64,000 nt of DNA from Parapedobacter indicus (GTDB lineage: Bacteria > Bacteroidota > Bacteroidia > Sphingobacteriales > Sphingobacteriaceae), in assembly GCF_900113765.1 (NCBI RefSeq), contig NZ_FOQO01000008.1:186001-250000 (forward strand), given 5' to 3'. The notes under the pieces were generated by a model that made no database searches, was not told the DNA's origin, and saw only the letters and a list, made by a program, of their open reading frames with translations. Shown piece by piece: positions 46,450-54,700 of the stretch. The first letter of the stretch is position 1, and the number at the start of each line of letters is the position of its first letter. The translations under genes and the position numbers were made by a program.

Positions 46450-48030
46450 TTAAACATTTCCCAATAAGATATAGATAGCCACCGTAATCACCACCAATAG
46501 GATGGCAAAAGGCCGTGTATAGCGCCACGCCTCCATTGAAACCGTTTCAGCTAACGGATTCTCCGCGGCGACAACGTCTCTCGGATACCACCACGAAACC
46601 GCAAACATGACTGCCATATTCAGCAAAAACTCGATTCCCCATACATGCACGAAATGAATATCGATCTCAATGACGAACGTGCAAAGCACATAAAACACCA
46701 GTCCGGTGATCAAGGCGACTTTTGCCCCCTGGGCGGAGATGCGCTTAAAGAAAAATCCCCCCAACATAATGGATGCGATGGGAATGAAGAAAATCCCGTT
46801 TAACTCCTGCAACAATTGATAGAGCCCATCGGGCGCGTTGGCGACAAAAGGAGCGGCGATGATGGACGTGATGGCCAGTACCGTAGCCACCACCCGGCCC
46901 ATCCGCACCAGCGTGCGCTCGCTGGCGTTTGTATTGATCAACCGCTTATACACATCGATGCTGAATATGGTAGATGCACTGTTCAGCACGGCATTAAACG
47001 TGCTTAGTACGGCACCGACAATGACCGCTGCAAATAGCCCCAACAGCGGGACAGGCAAAACACGCTTCACCAATGCCGGATATACCAGATCCTGCTGGTC
47101 GTAATAACTGTCCTGGAAATAATAGTATCCGATAACCCCCGGCAATACGATAATAAATGGCACCAGGATTTTCAACAGGCCAGTATAAAGCAACCCTTTC
47201 TGCGCTTCTTTAAGGTTCTTGGCACCCAGAACACGCTGGACGATGGTCTGGTTCATGCACCAGAAATACAGCTGGTTGATCACCAAACCGGTAAACAGCG
47301 TGCTGAACGGCAATACGGAATCTTCGGTCCCGATAACGTTAAACTTCTCCGGGCTGTTTTCAAACACCGTAGTCAAGCCGGCCAAGGGATTGCCTTCGCC
47401 GATGTAAATCAGTGCCAACACCGGAATGAGCAGTCCCCCGATCAGCAACCCATATCCATAGATAACGTCGGATATCGCAACTGCTTTCAATCCGCCCACA
47501 ATTGCATACGCAGCACCCAGGCACCCGACCACCACGACGGTGATCCAAAGTCCCTTTTCGGTACTGACCTCCAGCAGGGAGGAAAGGTTGAAAATGCTTT
47601 CGAGGTTGATGGCTCCCGTGTAGAGAACGATGGGCAGCAGGGTCACGGCGAAGGAAACCATCAAAAAAAGCGCGATCAACGAGCGGGTTCCTTTATCAAA
47701 CCGCCGCTCTAAATATTCCGGTATCGTTGTCAAGCCCATCCGTAGGTATTTCGGCACGAAGTAGACGGCGGCGACGATAAGGGCTAAGGCCGACGTCACT
47801 TCCCATGCGATGATGATGAACCCGTTTTTATAAGCCGAGCCGTTCATGCCGACCAGGTGTTCGGTCGAAATATTCGTCATGATCAATGAGGCGGCGATGA
47901 CCGGACCCGTCAAGCTGCGCCCACCCAGGAAATAGCCGTCTTGGGTGTGGAGGTTGACTTTCCGCATACGCCACCAGGCATAGCAACCTACAAAAAGCGT
48001 AAAGACAACAAAACTCAGTATGGCCCACAT
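46450..48030 (-). CDS. Sodium/solute symporter (SSS family), probable inositol transporter
   Basis: The predicted protein has 526 residues from the ATG at 48030 ([20 protein letters not shown]); a TTG two codons earlier also opens the frame. There are about 14 hydrophobic helices. SSS motifs include the substrate/sodium region [20 protein letters not shown], a [20 protein letters not shown] segment and [20 protein letters not shown]. Family members move sugars and inositol with sodium across the inner membrane. The position between iolD and iolA indicates myo-inositol or a close derivative. Confidence 0.88.
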   Translation of the reverse strand: MWAILSFVVFTLFVGCYAWWRMRKVNLHTQDGYFLGGRSLTGPVIAASLIMTNISTEHLVGMNGSAYKNGFIIIAWEVTSALALIVAAVYFVPKYLRMGLTTIPEYLERRFDKGTRSLIALFLMVSFAVTLLPIVLYTGAINLESIFNLSSLLEVSTEKGLWITVVVVGCLGAAYAIVGGLKAVAISDVIYGYGLLIGGLLIPVLALIYIGEGNPLAGLTTVFENSPEKFNVIGTEDSVLPFSTLFTGLVINQLYFWCMNQTIVQRVLGAKNLKEAQKGLLYTGLLKILVPFIIVLPGVIGYYYFQDSYYDQQDLVYPALVKRVLPVPLLGLFAAVIVGAVLSTFNAVLNSASTIFSIDVYKRLINTNASERTLVRMGRVVATVLAITSIIAAPFVANAPDGLYQLLQELNGIFFIPIASIMLGGFFFKRISAQGAKVALITGLVFYVLCTFVIEIDIHFVHVWGIEFLLNMAVMFAVSWWYPRDVVAAENPLAETVSMEAWRYTRPFAILLVVITVAIYILLGNV

Positions 48031-48051
48031 AGGCAAAAAGGATTAATTGGA

Positions 48052-49917
48052 TTATAAGTGATGACGTTGCTTGGCTTTTTGTCGCTGGGTTTCCTCGTAT
48101 GCCTCCCGCACTGCGGACTTTTCCGATACCGCAGCGATGGGTACCTCCCACCACGCATGCCCGTATCCGGCCATTTTTCGTTCGGGCACCGACTCGACGT
48201 AGATGACCGTTGTCTTGCTGCTGGTCTTAGCCTGTTGCAGGGCATCCCGCAACGATGCCGCGTTGTGTGCGCGGATGACGTCGGCGCCCAGGCTTTCGGC
48301 ATTCCGTGCGAGGTCCACAGGCAGCACGTCACCGTCGAGCAGACCCGAACCCTCATCCCGTGCCCGATACTGTGTACCGAAGCCTTCCGTTCCCAACGAC
48401 TTGGAAAGCCCGCCGATACTGGCGAAACCATGGTTGTTAATCAGGATGATCGTTAGCTTCACGTCCTCCTGTATGGATGTCACTAGCTCCGACGACATCA
48501 TCAAATAACTTCCATCGCCTACCATGACGTATACTTCCCGACCCGGGTCGGCCATCTTGACGCCCAGTCCGCCCGCAATTTCATAGCCCATGCACGAGTA
48601 GCCGTACTCCAGGTGGAAACCCTTTGGATTGCGCGTACGCCATAGTTTATGCAGGTCGCCGGGCATGCTGCCCGCCGCACAAACCACCACGTCCTGCGGT
48701 GCGGAAAAGGTATTGACCATCCCAATAATCTCTGCCTGGGAAAGCCGCCCCTCCTCTTCCGGCGTATAGGCTACTGTCACTTTGTCATCCCAACTGCGGC
48801 CGTAAGCCGCTACCCGATCCCCATAGTCCGACCCTACATGGTATCCGGCCAATCGATCTGTCAAAGCTTCCAACGTAGCCCGGGCATCTCCGGTGAGCGG
48901 CAATGCCGACTGCTTATGGACATCAAATTCAGCCACATTGATATTGATAAATGCAACATCCGGATGCTGAAACGCGGTCTTCGATGCGGTGGTAAAGTCG
49001 CTATACCGAGTGCCGATCCCGATAATCAGATCCGCCTCCGCACTGACGGCATTGGCTCCTTCGGTGCCGGTGGCGCCCATCGCACCCAAGTGGTGCGGAT
49101 CGTCATAAGCCAGGGATCCTTTTCCGGCAAACGTCTCGGCCACTGGTATGCCCGTCGCATGGACAAAGGCACGCAACGCATCCGACGCCTCGCTATAGAT
49201 GACACCGCCACCTGCCACGATAAGCGGCCGCTTGGCATTACGGATCTGTGTTGCCGCCCGGTCCAACAGCATGGCGTCAGGTAATACCCTGGGGATGAAC
49301 CATATCCGCCGATGAAAGAGTTCCTCGGGATAGTCAAACGCCTCGGCTTGTACGTCCTGCGGTAGGCAGAGTGTAACCGCCCCCGTTTCAACCGGAGATG
49401 TCAATACCCGTAGGGCCTGCGGCAGGGAGGCAATCAGCTGTTCCGGTCGGTTGATCCGGTCCCAGAAACGTGAAACCGGACGAAAACAGTCGTTGACGGT
49501 TACATCGGGTGCAAGTGGGTATTCCAGCTGTTGAAGTACCGGATCGACGTGACGACTGGAAAAACTGTCACCCGGCAACAACAGTACCGGCACGCGGTTA
49601 ATTGTAGCAGCAGCCGCGCCGGTCAGCATGTTGGTCGCGCCAGGACCGATCGATGAGGTACAAGCTAATGTGGATAAACGGTTTCTGGCCCGGCTATAGG
49701 CCGCAGCCGTGTGCACCATGGCCTGTTCATTTCGGGATTGATAATAGCGTAAAGCGGGATATTCAAACAAGGCCTGACCGATCCCGCCTACATTGCCATG
49801 GCCGAAGATACCGAAGCATCCGGCAATAAATTTATGAGTCACCCCGTCGCGCTCAACGTATTGCCGGTCGAGGAAACGGATGACCGCTTGGGCGGTGGTT
49901 AGTCTGGTGGTTTTCAT
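48052..49917 (-). CDS. iolD: 3D-(3,5/4)-trihydroxycyclohexane-1,2-dione hydrolase (ThDP-dependent)
   Basis: This 621-residue enzyme belongs to the acetolactate synthase-like ThDP superfamily, with an N-terminal PYR domain (RNEQAMVHTAAAYSRARNRL, catalytic Glu64 region), a central domain with AGGGVIYSEASDALRAFVHA and a C-terminal PP domain with GDGSYLMMSSELVTSIQE and the NN pair ILINNHGFAS. It cleaves the ring dione to 5-deoxy-glucuronate, the ring-opening step of inositol catabolism. It follows iolC by 26 bases. Confidence 0.95.
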   Translation of the reverse strand: MKTTRLTTAQAVIRFLDRQYVERDGVTHKFIAGCFGIFGHGNVGGIGQALFEYPALRYYQSRNEQAMVHTAAAYSRARNRLSTLACTSSIGPGATNMLTGAAAATINRVPVLLLPGDSFSSRHVDPVLQQLEYPLAPDVTVNDCFRPVSRFWDRINRPEQLIASLPQALRVLTSPVETGAVTLCLPQDVQAEAFDYPEELFHRRIWFIPRVLPDAMLLDRAATQIRNAKRPLIVAGGGVIYSEASDALRAFVHATGIPVAETFAGKGSLAYDDPHHLGAMGATGTEGANAVSAEADLIIGIGTRYSDFTTASKTAFQHPDVAFININVAEFDVHKQSALPLTGDARATLEALTDRLAGYHVGSDYGDRVAAYGRSWDDKVTVAYTPEEEGRLSQAEIIGMVNTFSAPQDVVVCAAGSMPGDLHKLWRTRNPKGFHLEYGYSCMGYEIAGGLGVKMADPGREVYVMVGDGSYLMMSSELVTSIQEDVKLTIILINNHGFASIGGLSKSLGTEGFGTQYRARDEGSGLLDGDVLPVDLARNAESLGADVIRAHNAASLRDALQQAKTSSKTTVIYVESVPERKMAGYGHAWWEVPIAAVSEKSAVREAYEETQRQKAKQRHHL

Positions 49918-49943
49918 CGTTAGTCAATATGGTTATCAATCGG

Positions 49944-50963
49944 TCAAAAGCCCCCGTGTTGTTCGATAAATGCCAACGATTCATCCAACGTGGGCATAAA
50001 ATTGGCACACCCTGGCTGCAACACGACCTGTGCCCCGCTGGCGTTACCCATGCGGCAGGATTTATACAGGTCCCACCCATTGAGGTATCCGTAGATGAAT
50101 CCCGATGCAAACGCATCGCCCGCTCCTAAGATATTCAGCGGCACTACCGGAAAACCGGGTACATCTTCGCGTCTGCCGGCAGCGTCGTACACGCTGACCC
50201 CGTTGGATCCACGCTTGACCACTAACACGTTTACGCCCAGTGCCAGTACCCGCTCGATCGCTTGGTCGATGTCTCCGCGGACGGTCGGCGCCGAAATTTG
50301 CTGGTGTTCAATGGTTACCTGCGAGGCATCTTCCAACATGGCAGCCAATAATTCTTCTTCAGTTCCGATCGCGATGTCAATACGCGGCAGCAATGCGCGG
50401 ACCATAATGCCAAACGAACGCACATCCGACCATTGGTCGGCCCGAAAGTCGATGTCCAGCAACGTGGTTGTGCCCTGTAGCTTCGCTTGCTCTGCTGCAT
50501 GGAAGACCGCACTCCGACTGGGTTCCAGGTTAAGTGCAGTGCCCGACAGCTCAAGCAGCCGGATATCGCTCATGTTAATGGCGTTGACATGGTCTACGGT
50601 GATCTGCGAATCCGCCGCATTGTTGCGGTAAAACACCAGCGGAAATGTATCCGGCGGCTGGATGCCCAGCAACACTGCGCTGCTGCGCGCACCGGGGATC
50701 CGTGGAATAAATGTGGTATCCACCCCTTCCCGCCGCAGAAAATTAAGGATAAAATCGCCAACCTTGTCTTCACCCACACCGGTAAGCAACGCCGCCTGCA
50801 GTCCGAGCCGGCTGCACCCCGTTGCAATGTTAAGGGGTGAGCCTCCCACAAATGCGTCAAATCCAGTAATATCGATAAACTCAGCGCCGATATCCTGTGA
50901 ATACAGATCGATGGATGATCTTCCTACGGTCAATACGTCATATGTTTTCATCGCGTTGTTCAT
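49944..50963 (-). CDS. iolC: 5-Dehydro-2-deoxygluconokinase, PfkB family
   Basis: This 339-residue protein starts at the ATG at 50963, which forms a 4-base ATGA overlap with the iolB stop; ATG 50951 (MKTYDVLTVGRSSIDLYSQD) is an alternative. PfkB motifs are GGSPLNIATGCSRLGLQAAL near the N terminus and NILGAGDAFASGFIYGYLNG with the catalytic Asp near the C terminus. It phosphorylates 2-deoxy-5-keto-gluconate. It is a single-domain kinase without the DUF2090 fusion found in some bacteria. Confidence 0.93.
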   Translation of the reverse strand: MNNAMKTYDVLTVGRSSIDLYSQDIGAEFIDITGFDAFVGGSPLNIATGCSRLGLQAALLTGVGEDKVGDFILNFLRREGVDTTFIPRIPGARSSAVLLGIQPPDTFPLVFYRNNAADSQITVDHVNAINMSDIRLLELSGTALNLEPSRSAVFHAAEQAKLQGTTTLLDIDFRADQWSDVRSFGIMVRALLPRIDIAIGTEEELLAAMLEDASQVTIEHQQISAPTVRGDIDQAIERVLALGVNVLVVKRGSNGVSVYDAAGRREDVPGFPVVPLNILGAGDAFASGFIYGYLNGWDLYKSCRMGNASGAQVVLQPGCANFMPTLDESLAFIEQHGGF

Positions 50964-51841
50964 TTTCCATTCATTGCTGCAGTAACCATCGGAATACGTT
51001 CGTCCGTGCCTGTCCATGTCCCGAAGATCCAGGCATGGTCGGGATCGGGCGTATTGGCCAGGGATTGATCGGATCCGGCAAGGAAATTCAAGTAATAAAC
51101 GTCATACCCGTGCCCAGCTACCACCGGATGGTAGCCCCGGGGCACCAATACCACATCGTTGTTGCGCGCAATCGCAACCTCATCCAACGAACCATCACTG
51201 GTATATACGCGTTGCATGGCATAACCCTGCGGTTTGGCAATTTTATAGAAATACGTTTCTTCCAACCGGGCTTCCAGCAAGGTACCCGCTGCATCAACCA
51301 AACGTTCGTCGTGTTTGTGCGCTGGAAACGAGCTCCAATTGCCCGAAGGCGTATAGACTTCAACAGCGACCAGCCGATGGCAGGGAAAGCCCGGGCCGAG
51401 CAGGTCATTGATTTGTCGGGTGGCGTTATCGCCTCCGCGAATTTCGATCTGCACCTCCTCGGGGCGCTTAAACACAGGATCGAAGTCGCGATCGGTCTCG
51501 CACCAGCCATATGCAATATCCAATACGTCGCTTTCGGCGGTCAACCGGAACGTGGTATGGCGCGGCAGATACAGCGTATGCGCCATACCCGAGAAAACAT
51601 CCCTGCGTCCATTGCCGGTCTGCCAGCTACCCTTATCCGTATTTACGCGGTAGTTGCCGCTCAGCAGAACAATCGCGTACTCGTGATTACCGGTATTCCC
51701 CACCCAAGTGTCGCCTCGGGGAAGTTGCCGCGCGGCAAAGTTCAGGTATTGCCACCCACCGTCTTCAGGCGTAATGTACTGGTAATGTCCAGCCGCTTCG
51801 TGAACCTTAATCAGTAACGGACACTTTTCGTCTCGCTTCAT
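50960..51841 (-). CDS. iolB: 5-Deoxy-glucuronate isomerase
   Basis: This 293-residue bicupin of the KduI/IolB family has RGDTWVGNTGNHEYAIVLLS, HTLYLPRHTTFRLTAESDVL and the second cupin SSFPAHKHDERLVDAAGTLL with metal His ligands, then VLVPRGYHPVVAGHGYDVYY. It isomerises 5-deoxy-glucuronate to 2-deoxy-5-keto-gluconate, the substrate of IolC. It starts 21 bases after iolJ. Confidence 0.95.
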   Translation of the reverse strand: MKRDEKCPLLIKVHEAAGHYQYITPEDGGWQYLNFAARQLPRGDTWVGNTGNHEYAIVLLSGNYRVNTDKGSWQTGNGRRDVFSGMAHTLYLPRHTTFRLTAESDVLDIAYGWCETDRDFDPVFKRPEEVQIEIRGGDNATRQINDLLGPGFPCHRLVAVEVYTPSGNWSSFPAHKHDERLVDAAGTLLEARLEETYFYKIAKPQGYAMQRVYTSDGSLDEVAIARNNDVVLVPRGYHPVVAGHGYDVYYLNFLAGSDQSLANTPDPDHAWIFGTWTGTDERIPMVTAAMNGK

Positions 51842-51862
51842 AGTATATGAGTTAGTCTTCGT

Positions 51863-52816
51863 TCAGTAAGCGGCCCCCTGTAGGAAAGTTTTTGCTTTTC
51901 CGGTGGATCCTAACTTCTCAAACTTATCCATACAAAGTTTTTCCAGTTCGTCGATGTATATCCTGCCCGGCATTACGGGATCGAATAGCTCCGGCTGCTG
52001 GACAAAGAACTCGCGGTGCACGCGCGCCCAAAGGACACGCAAGTCGGTCGCGATGTTGACCTTGCAAACCCCCAATCCGATAGCCCGGGCGATCTCGTCG
52101 TCCGACACGCCCCGAGATCCCTGCGCCAGCCGACCACCCGCCCGGTTGATACGCATCAGCTCATCCGGGTCAACCGATGATGCCCCATGCAGTACCAGCG
52201 GAAATTCCGGCAGGCTCTGCTGGATGGCCGCGAGGATATCAAACCGTATCCCTTGATCGCCCGAAAATTTATACGCTCCATGACTGGTGCCAACTGCCAC
52301 CGCCAGACTGTCACACTGCGTTTGTTTCACGAAATAAGCCGCGTCTTCCGGCCGGGTATACCGGGCCAATATTGCATCGACCGCCAAGTCGTCCTCCACA
52401 CCGCTCAATACACCCAGCTCCGCTTCAACAAAAATACCAACCCGGTGTGCCGCCGCCACCACGGCACGCGTGCGGTTTATATTTTCCGCCATCGGTTCGT
52501 GAGAGGCATCGATCATAACCGATGTATATCCGCCTGCTTGCAGGGCCGCTTCGACATGGGCTTCGTTTCCGTGGTCTAAATGCAACGCATAGACTACGTT
52601 CGGATAGGCTTTCGCCGCCGCAGCAATCATTCCCAACAACATTTCGGGGCGGGCATAGTCACGTGCTACCGGTGTCGTCTGGATAATTACGGGCGATGCG
52701 CTGCGACTGGCCGCACGGAAGACACCCGACACTTGTTCCAATGTAAACACATTGATCGCGGCAATGGCATACTTACCATAACAGTCGCTGAACAAGGTGT
52801 CGGGTGTTACTTTCAT
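51863..52816 (-). CDS. iolJ: 2-Deoxy-5-keto-gluconate-6-phosphate aldolase, class II
   Basis: This 317-residue zinc aldolase of the fructose-bisphosphate aldolase II fold starts at the ATG at 52816 (MKVTPDTLFSDCYGKYAIAA). Metal and substrate motifs are ALHLDHGNEAHVEAAL, SVMIDASHEPMAENI, VEAELGVLSGVEDD, VAVGTSHGAYKF, LHGASSVD and KVNIATDLR. In this operon it should split 2-deoxy-5-keto-gluconate-6-phosphate into DHAP and malonic semialdehyde. A general fructose-bisphosphate aldolase role is possible but less likely given the neighbours. Confidence 0.9.
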   Translation of the reverse strand: MKVTPDTLFSDCYGKYAIAAINVFTLEQVSGVFRAASRSASPVIIQTTPVARDYARPEMLLGMIAAAAKAYPNVVYALHLDHGNEAHVEAALQAGGYTSVMIDASHEPMAENINRTRAVVAAAHRVGIFVEAELGVLSGVEDDLAVDAILARYTRPEDAAYFVKQTQCDSLAVAVGTSHGAYKFSGDQGIRFDILAAIQQSLPEFPLVLHGASSVDPDELMRINRAGGRLAQGSRGVSDDEIARAIGLGVCKVNIATDLRVLWARVHREFFVQQPELFDPVMPGRIYIDELEKLCMDKFEKLGSTGKAKTFLQGAAY

Positions 52817-52889
52817 GCGGATTTGTTTTAATCGGTCATGCAATAAAACGATAATTCGCCCAAACATCCAAGCAAAACGCAGGCAATCA

Positions 52890-52909
52890 GCACGCAAAGG
52901 TTTGCGTGC
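52890..52909. promoter_or_regulatory. 9+9 palindrome between susD and iolJ
   Basis: GCACGCAAA (52890-52898) and TTTGCGTGC (52901-52909) are perfect inverted copies separated by GG. It lies 16 bases past the SusD stop in the largest gap of the operon (109 bases). It could be an operator related to CGCAAA-type LacI sites, or an RNA hairpin that reduces read-through from susCD into the iol genes. No T-run follows and no good promoter is present. Confidence 0.5.
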
Positions 52910-52925
52910 CCCAGCTTATTCACCA

Positions 52926-54689
52926 TCAATTATAACCCTCATTTTGAGTGAACGCATCGGAAGCATCCATCGTAGCCTGCGGGATGGGATAAATCCGCCT
53001 AAACGGTTCAGACACCGGTTTAGCTGTATAGGCATCCTCGAATTTCCCAAATCGGATCATCTGTTTACGTCGATTCATCTCCCAGTACATTTCGTAGCCG
53101 ATTTCGTTGTAAAGCGTCTCTTCGTCCAACGCATCGATGGGCTTGCCGGGCGCATTGTCAAAAAGCGCCTCACGCGTCCTGCTGGTCCGTAGCATGTTCA
53201 CATCAGCCAATGCTTCGGCGATCAGTCCTTTCCGGAAATAGGCTTCAGCGCGCATGCAATAGATACCACCCAGACGGTACAGCGGAACATCCACTCCCGT
53301 CGTCCCATTTCCATTTTCGGGGTCAAACTCCCACTTGAATACGCGCGCACCGCGATTGATCTGTGCTTGGGTAAACACCGATTGGGCCGGATTGTCAAAA
53401 TTCAGTTCGGGCGTAAAGTCCATGGCAAGTGTGGTATTCTTTTCGCAATACAGCTTGTTCACCTTAATGCGCCCGTTATTGGTCATCTCAAACACGCCAC
53501 TGGGAAGCAACGTTGGGCCATACTGCTGCCCGGCCATGATCCCCCGGTTGAAATGGAACCACGGCAGTCCATCGCTATTAGGTACGATACTCGTAGCCGG
53601 CACGCTCACATCCGTACCGTCGTTCATAAACCAGGTACCGTCGTCATATTGATAGTGCCGGTGAAACCGTGGGTCGTCAAAGTTACCCTCCCATGAATAG
53701 TAAAATTCAGGGGTGATGCAGGAGGCATTCGTTCCCCGATTAGCGGGCGATGGTTTTTGATTGCGTTCCATGGGCATGTATGCAAAATCGTTATCGCTGC
53801 CGCGCAATGTATTATTGTCCTGCGATGCCACGAAAATCATCTCAGGACGGCCTGCGTTGTCGATGTCAAAATTCCTGAAATAATTGCTTTCGAGATTGAA
53901 CCGACCCGATCCGATGAGTTCCGATGTATACTGGATCACCTTGTCCATATCCGTTCCGTTGCCATCTATAGCCTGCGCGTTGAAGTTGAAGTCCGCGGCA
54001 TAGCGATCCTTGAATACCGCGCGGTTCAAGTACATTTCGGCCAACAGGCCGTACGCCGCCTGCTTGGTAAAGCGCCCGCTGTGAGTAGACTGCTCACCCA
54101 CATTTGCCAAGTCGGGCACGATCGCCTCTACCTGTTGGATCAACTCATCGATCGCCGTAGCGGCCTGCAATACCTGAAACGGTGCATCCGCTGTCAACGG
54201 ATCCCGGTAAGGCGCCTGTCCAAAAAGGTCGAGGGTGTGGAATGTATAAAACGCCAATAGCCCCTTAGCTTCTGCCAGAAAAAGTGCTTTTTCTGCGAAC
54301 TCCTGCCCGTTTAAGGTGCTGATGGCAGTAAGTGATTGCGTAATACCGTGGGTTAGGTTATTCCATGTACCGCCAATCACCCCCTCTTCGGGGCTCCATG
54401 TAAATTCGTGGAAAACGCGCCACCGGCCGCCGTCGCCCCAATCGCTTCCGCGGGTCGGCAACAACGCCTCGTCGGTGGAATATTCCTGCAGCGCGAAAAC
54501 ATTGCCATGATCGACAAACGTCGCGTTGCTGAGCCGGTTATAGGCGGCCGCTAATGCATTCTCGGGTTTAGCACTTTCCGAACCCAACACCTCGTCGATT
54601 ACCTTTTCTTCCAGGTTTGTACAACCCGCCACGACGATGGTCAGGAAGGTGCAAACCAATTTTTTCGATTTAACTAATGTCCTTGTCAT
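52926..54689 (-). CDS. SusD/RagB-family outer-membrane lipoprotein
   Basis: This 587-residue protein has a lipoprotein signal (FLTIVVAGC, Cys23). SusD features are the N-terminal LAAAYNRLSNATFVDHGNVF and AKGLLAFYTFHTLDLFGQAP, and the C-terminal YNEIGYEMYWEMNRRKQMIR with RRIYPIPQATMDASDAFTQN. It is the surface lid of the SusC directly upstream (11-base gap). It is followed by the iol genes, so an inositol-containing ligand is possible. Confidence 0.95.
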   Translation of the reverse strand: MTRTLVKSKKLVCTFLTIVVAGCTNLEEKVIDEVLGSESAKPENALAAAYNRLSNATFVDHGNVFALQEYSTDEALLPTRGSDWGDGGRWRVFHEFTWSPEEGVIGGTWNNLTHGITQSLTAISTLNGQEFAEKALFLAEAKGLLAFYTFHTLDLFGQAPYRDPLTADAPFQVLQAATAIDELIQQVEAIVPDLANVGEQSTHSGRFTKQAAYGLLAEMYLNRAVFKDRYAADFNFNAQAIDGNGTDMDKVIQYTSELIGSGRFNLESNYFRNFDIDNAGRPEMIFVASQDNNTLRGSDNDFAYMPMERNQKPSPANRGTNASCITPEFYYSWEGNFDDPRFHRHYQYDDGTWFMNDGTDVSVPATSIVPNSDGLPWFHFNRGIMAGQQYGPTLLPSGVFEMTNNGRIKVNKLYCEKNTTLAMDFTPELNFDNPAQSVFTQAQINRGARVFKWEFDPENGNGTTGVDVPLYRLGGIYCMRAEAYFRKGLIAEALADVNMLRTSRTREALFDNAPGKPIDALDEETLYNEIGYEMYWEMNRRKQMIRFGKFEDAYTAKPVSEPFRRIYPIPQATMDASDAFTQNEGYN

Positions 54690-54700
54690 GTCTTTATGGA

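Noticed and set aside
48030..48036. TTG start for the symporter giving two extra residues
   Set aside because: An ATG two codons later gives the natural first transmembrane helix, so the ATG was preferred.
48649..49284. Plus-strand 211-codon frame opposite iolD
   Set aside because: Antisense to a conserved ThDP enzyme, low-complexity composition, no domain.
50897..51817. Plus-strand 306-codon frame opposite iolB
   Set aside because: The opposite strand codes for a clear IolB with family motifs throughout; this frame has none.
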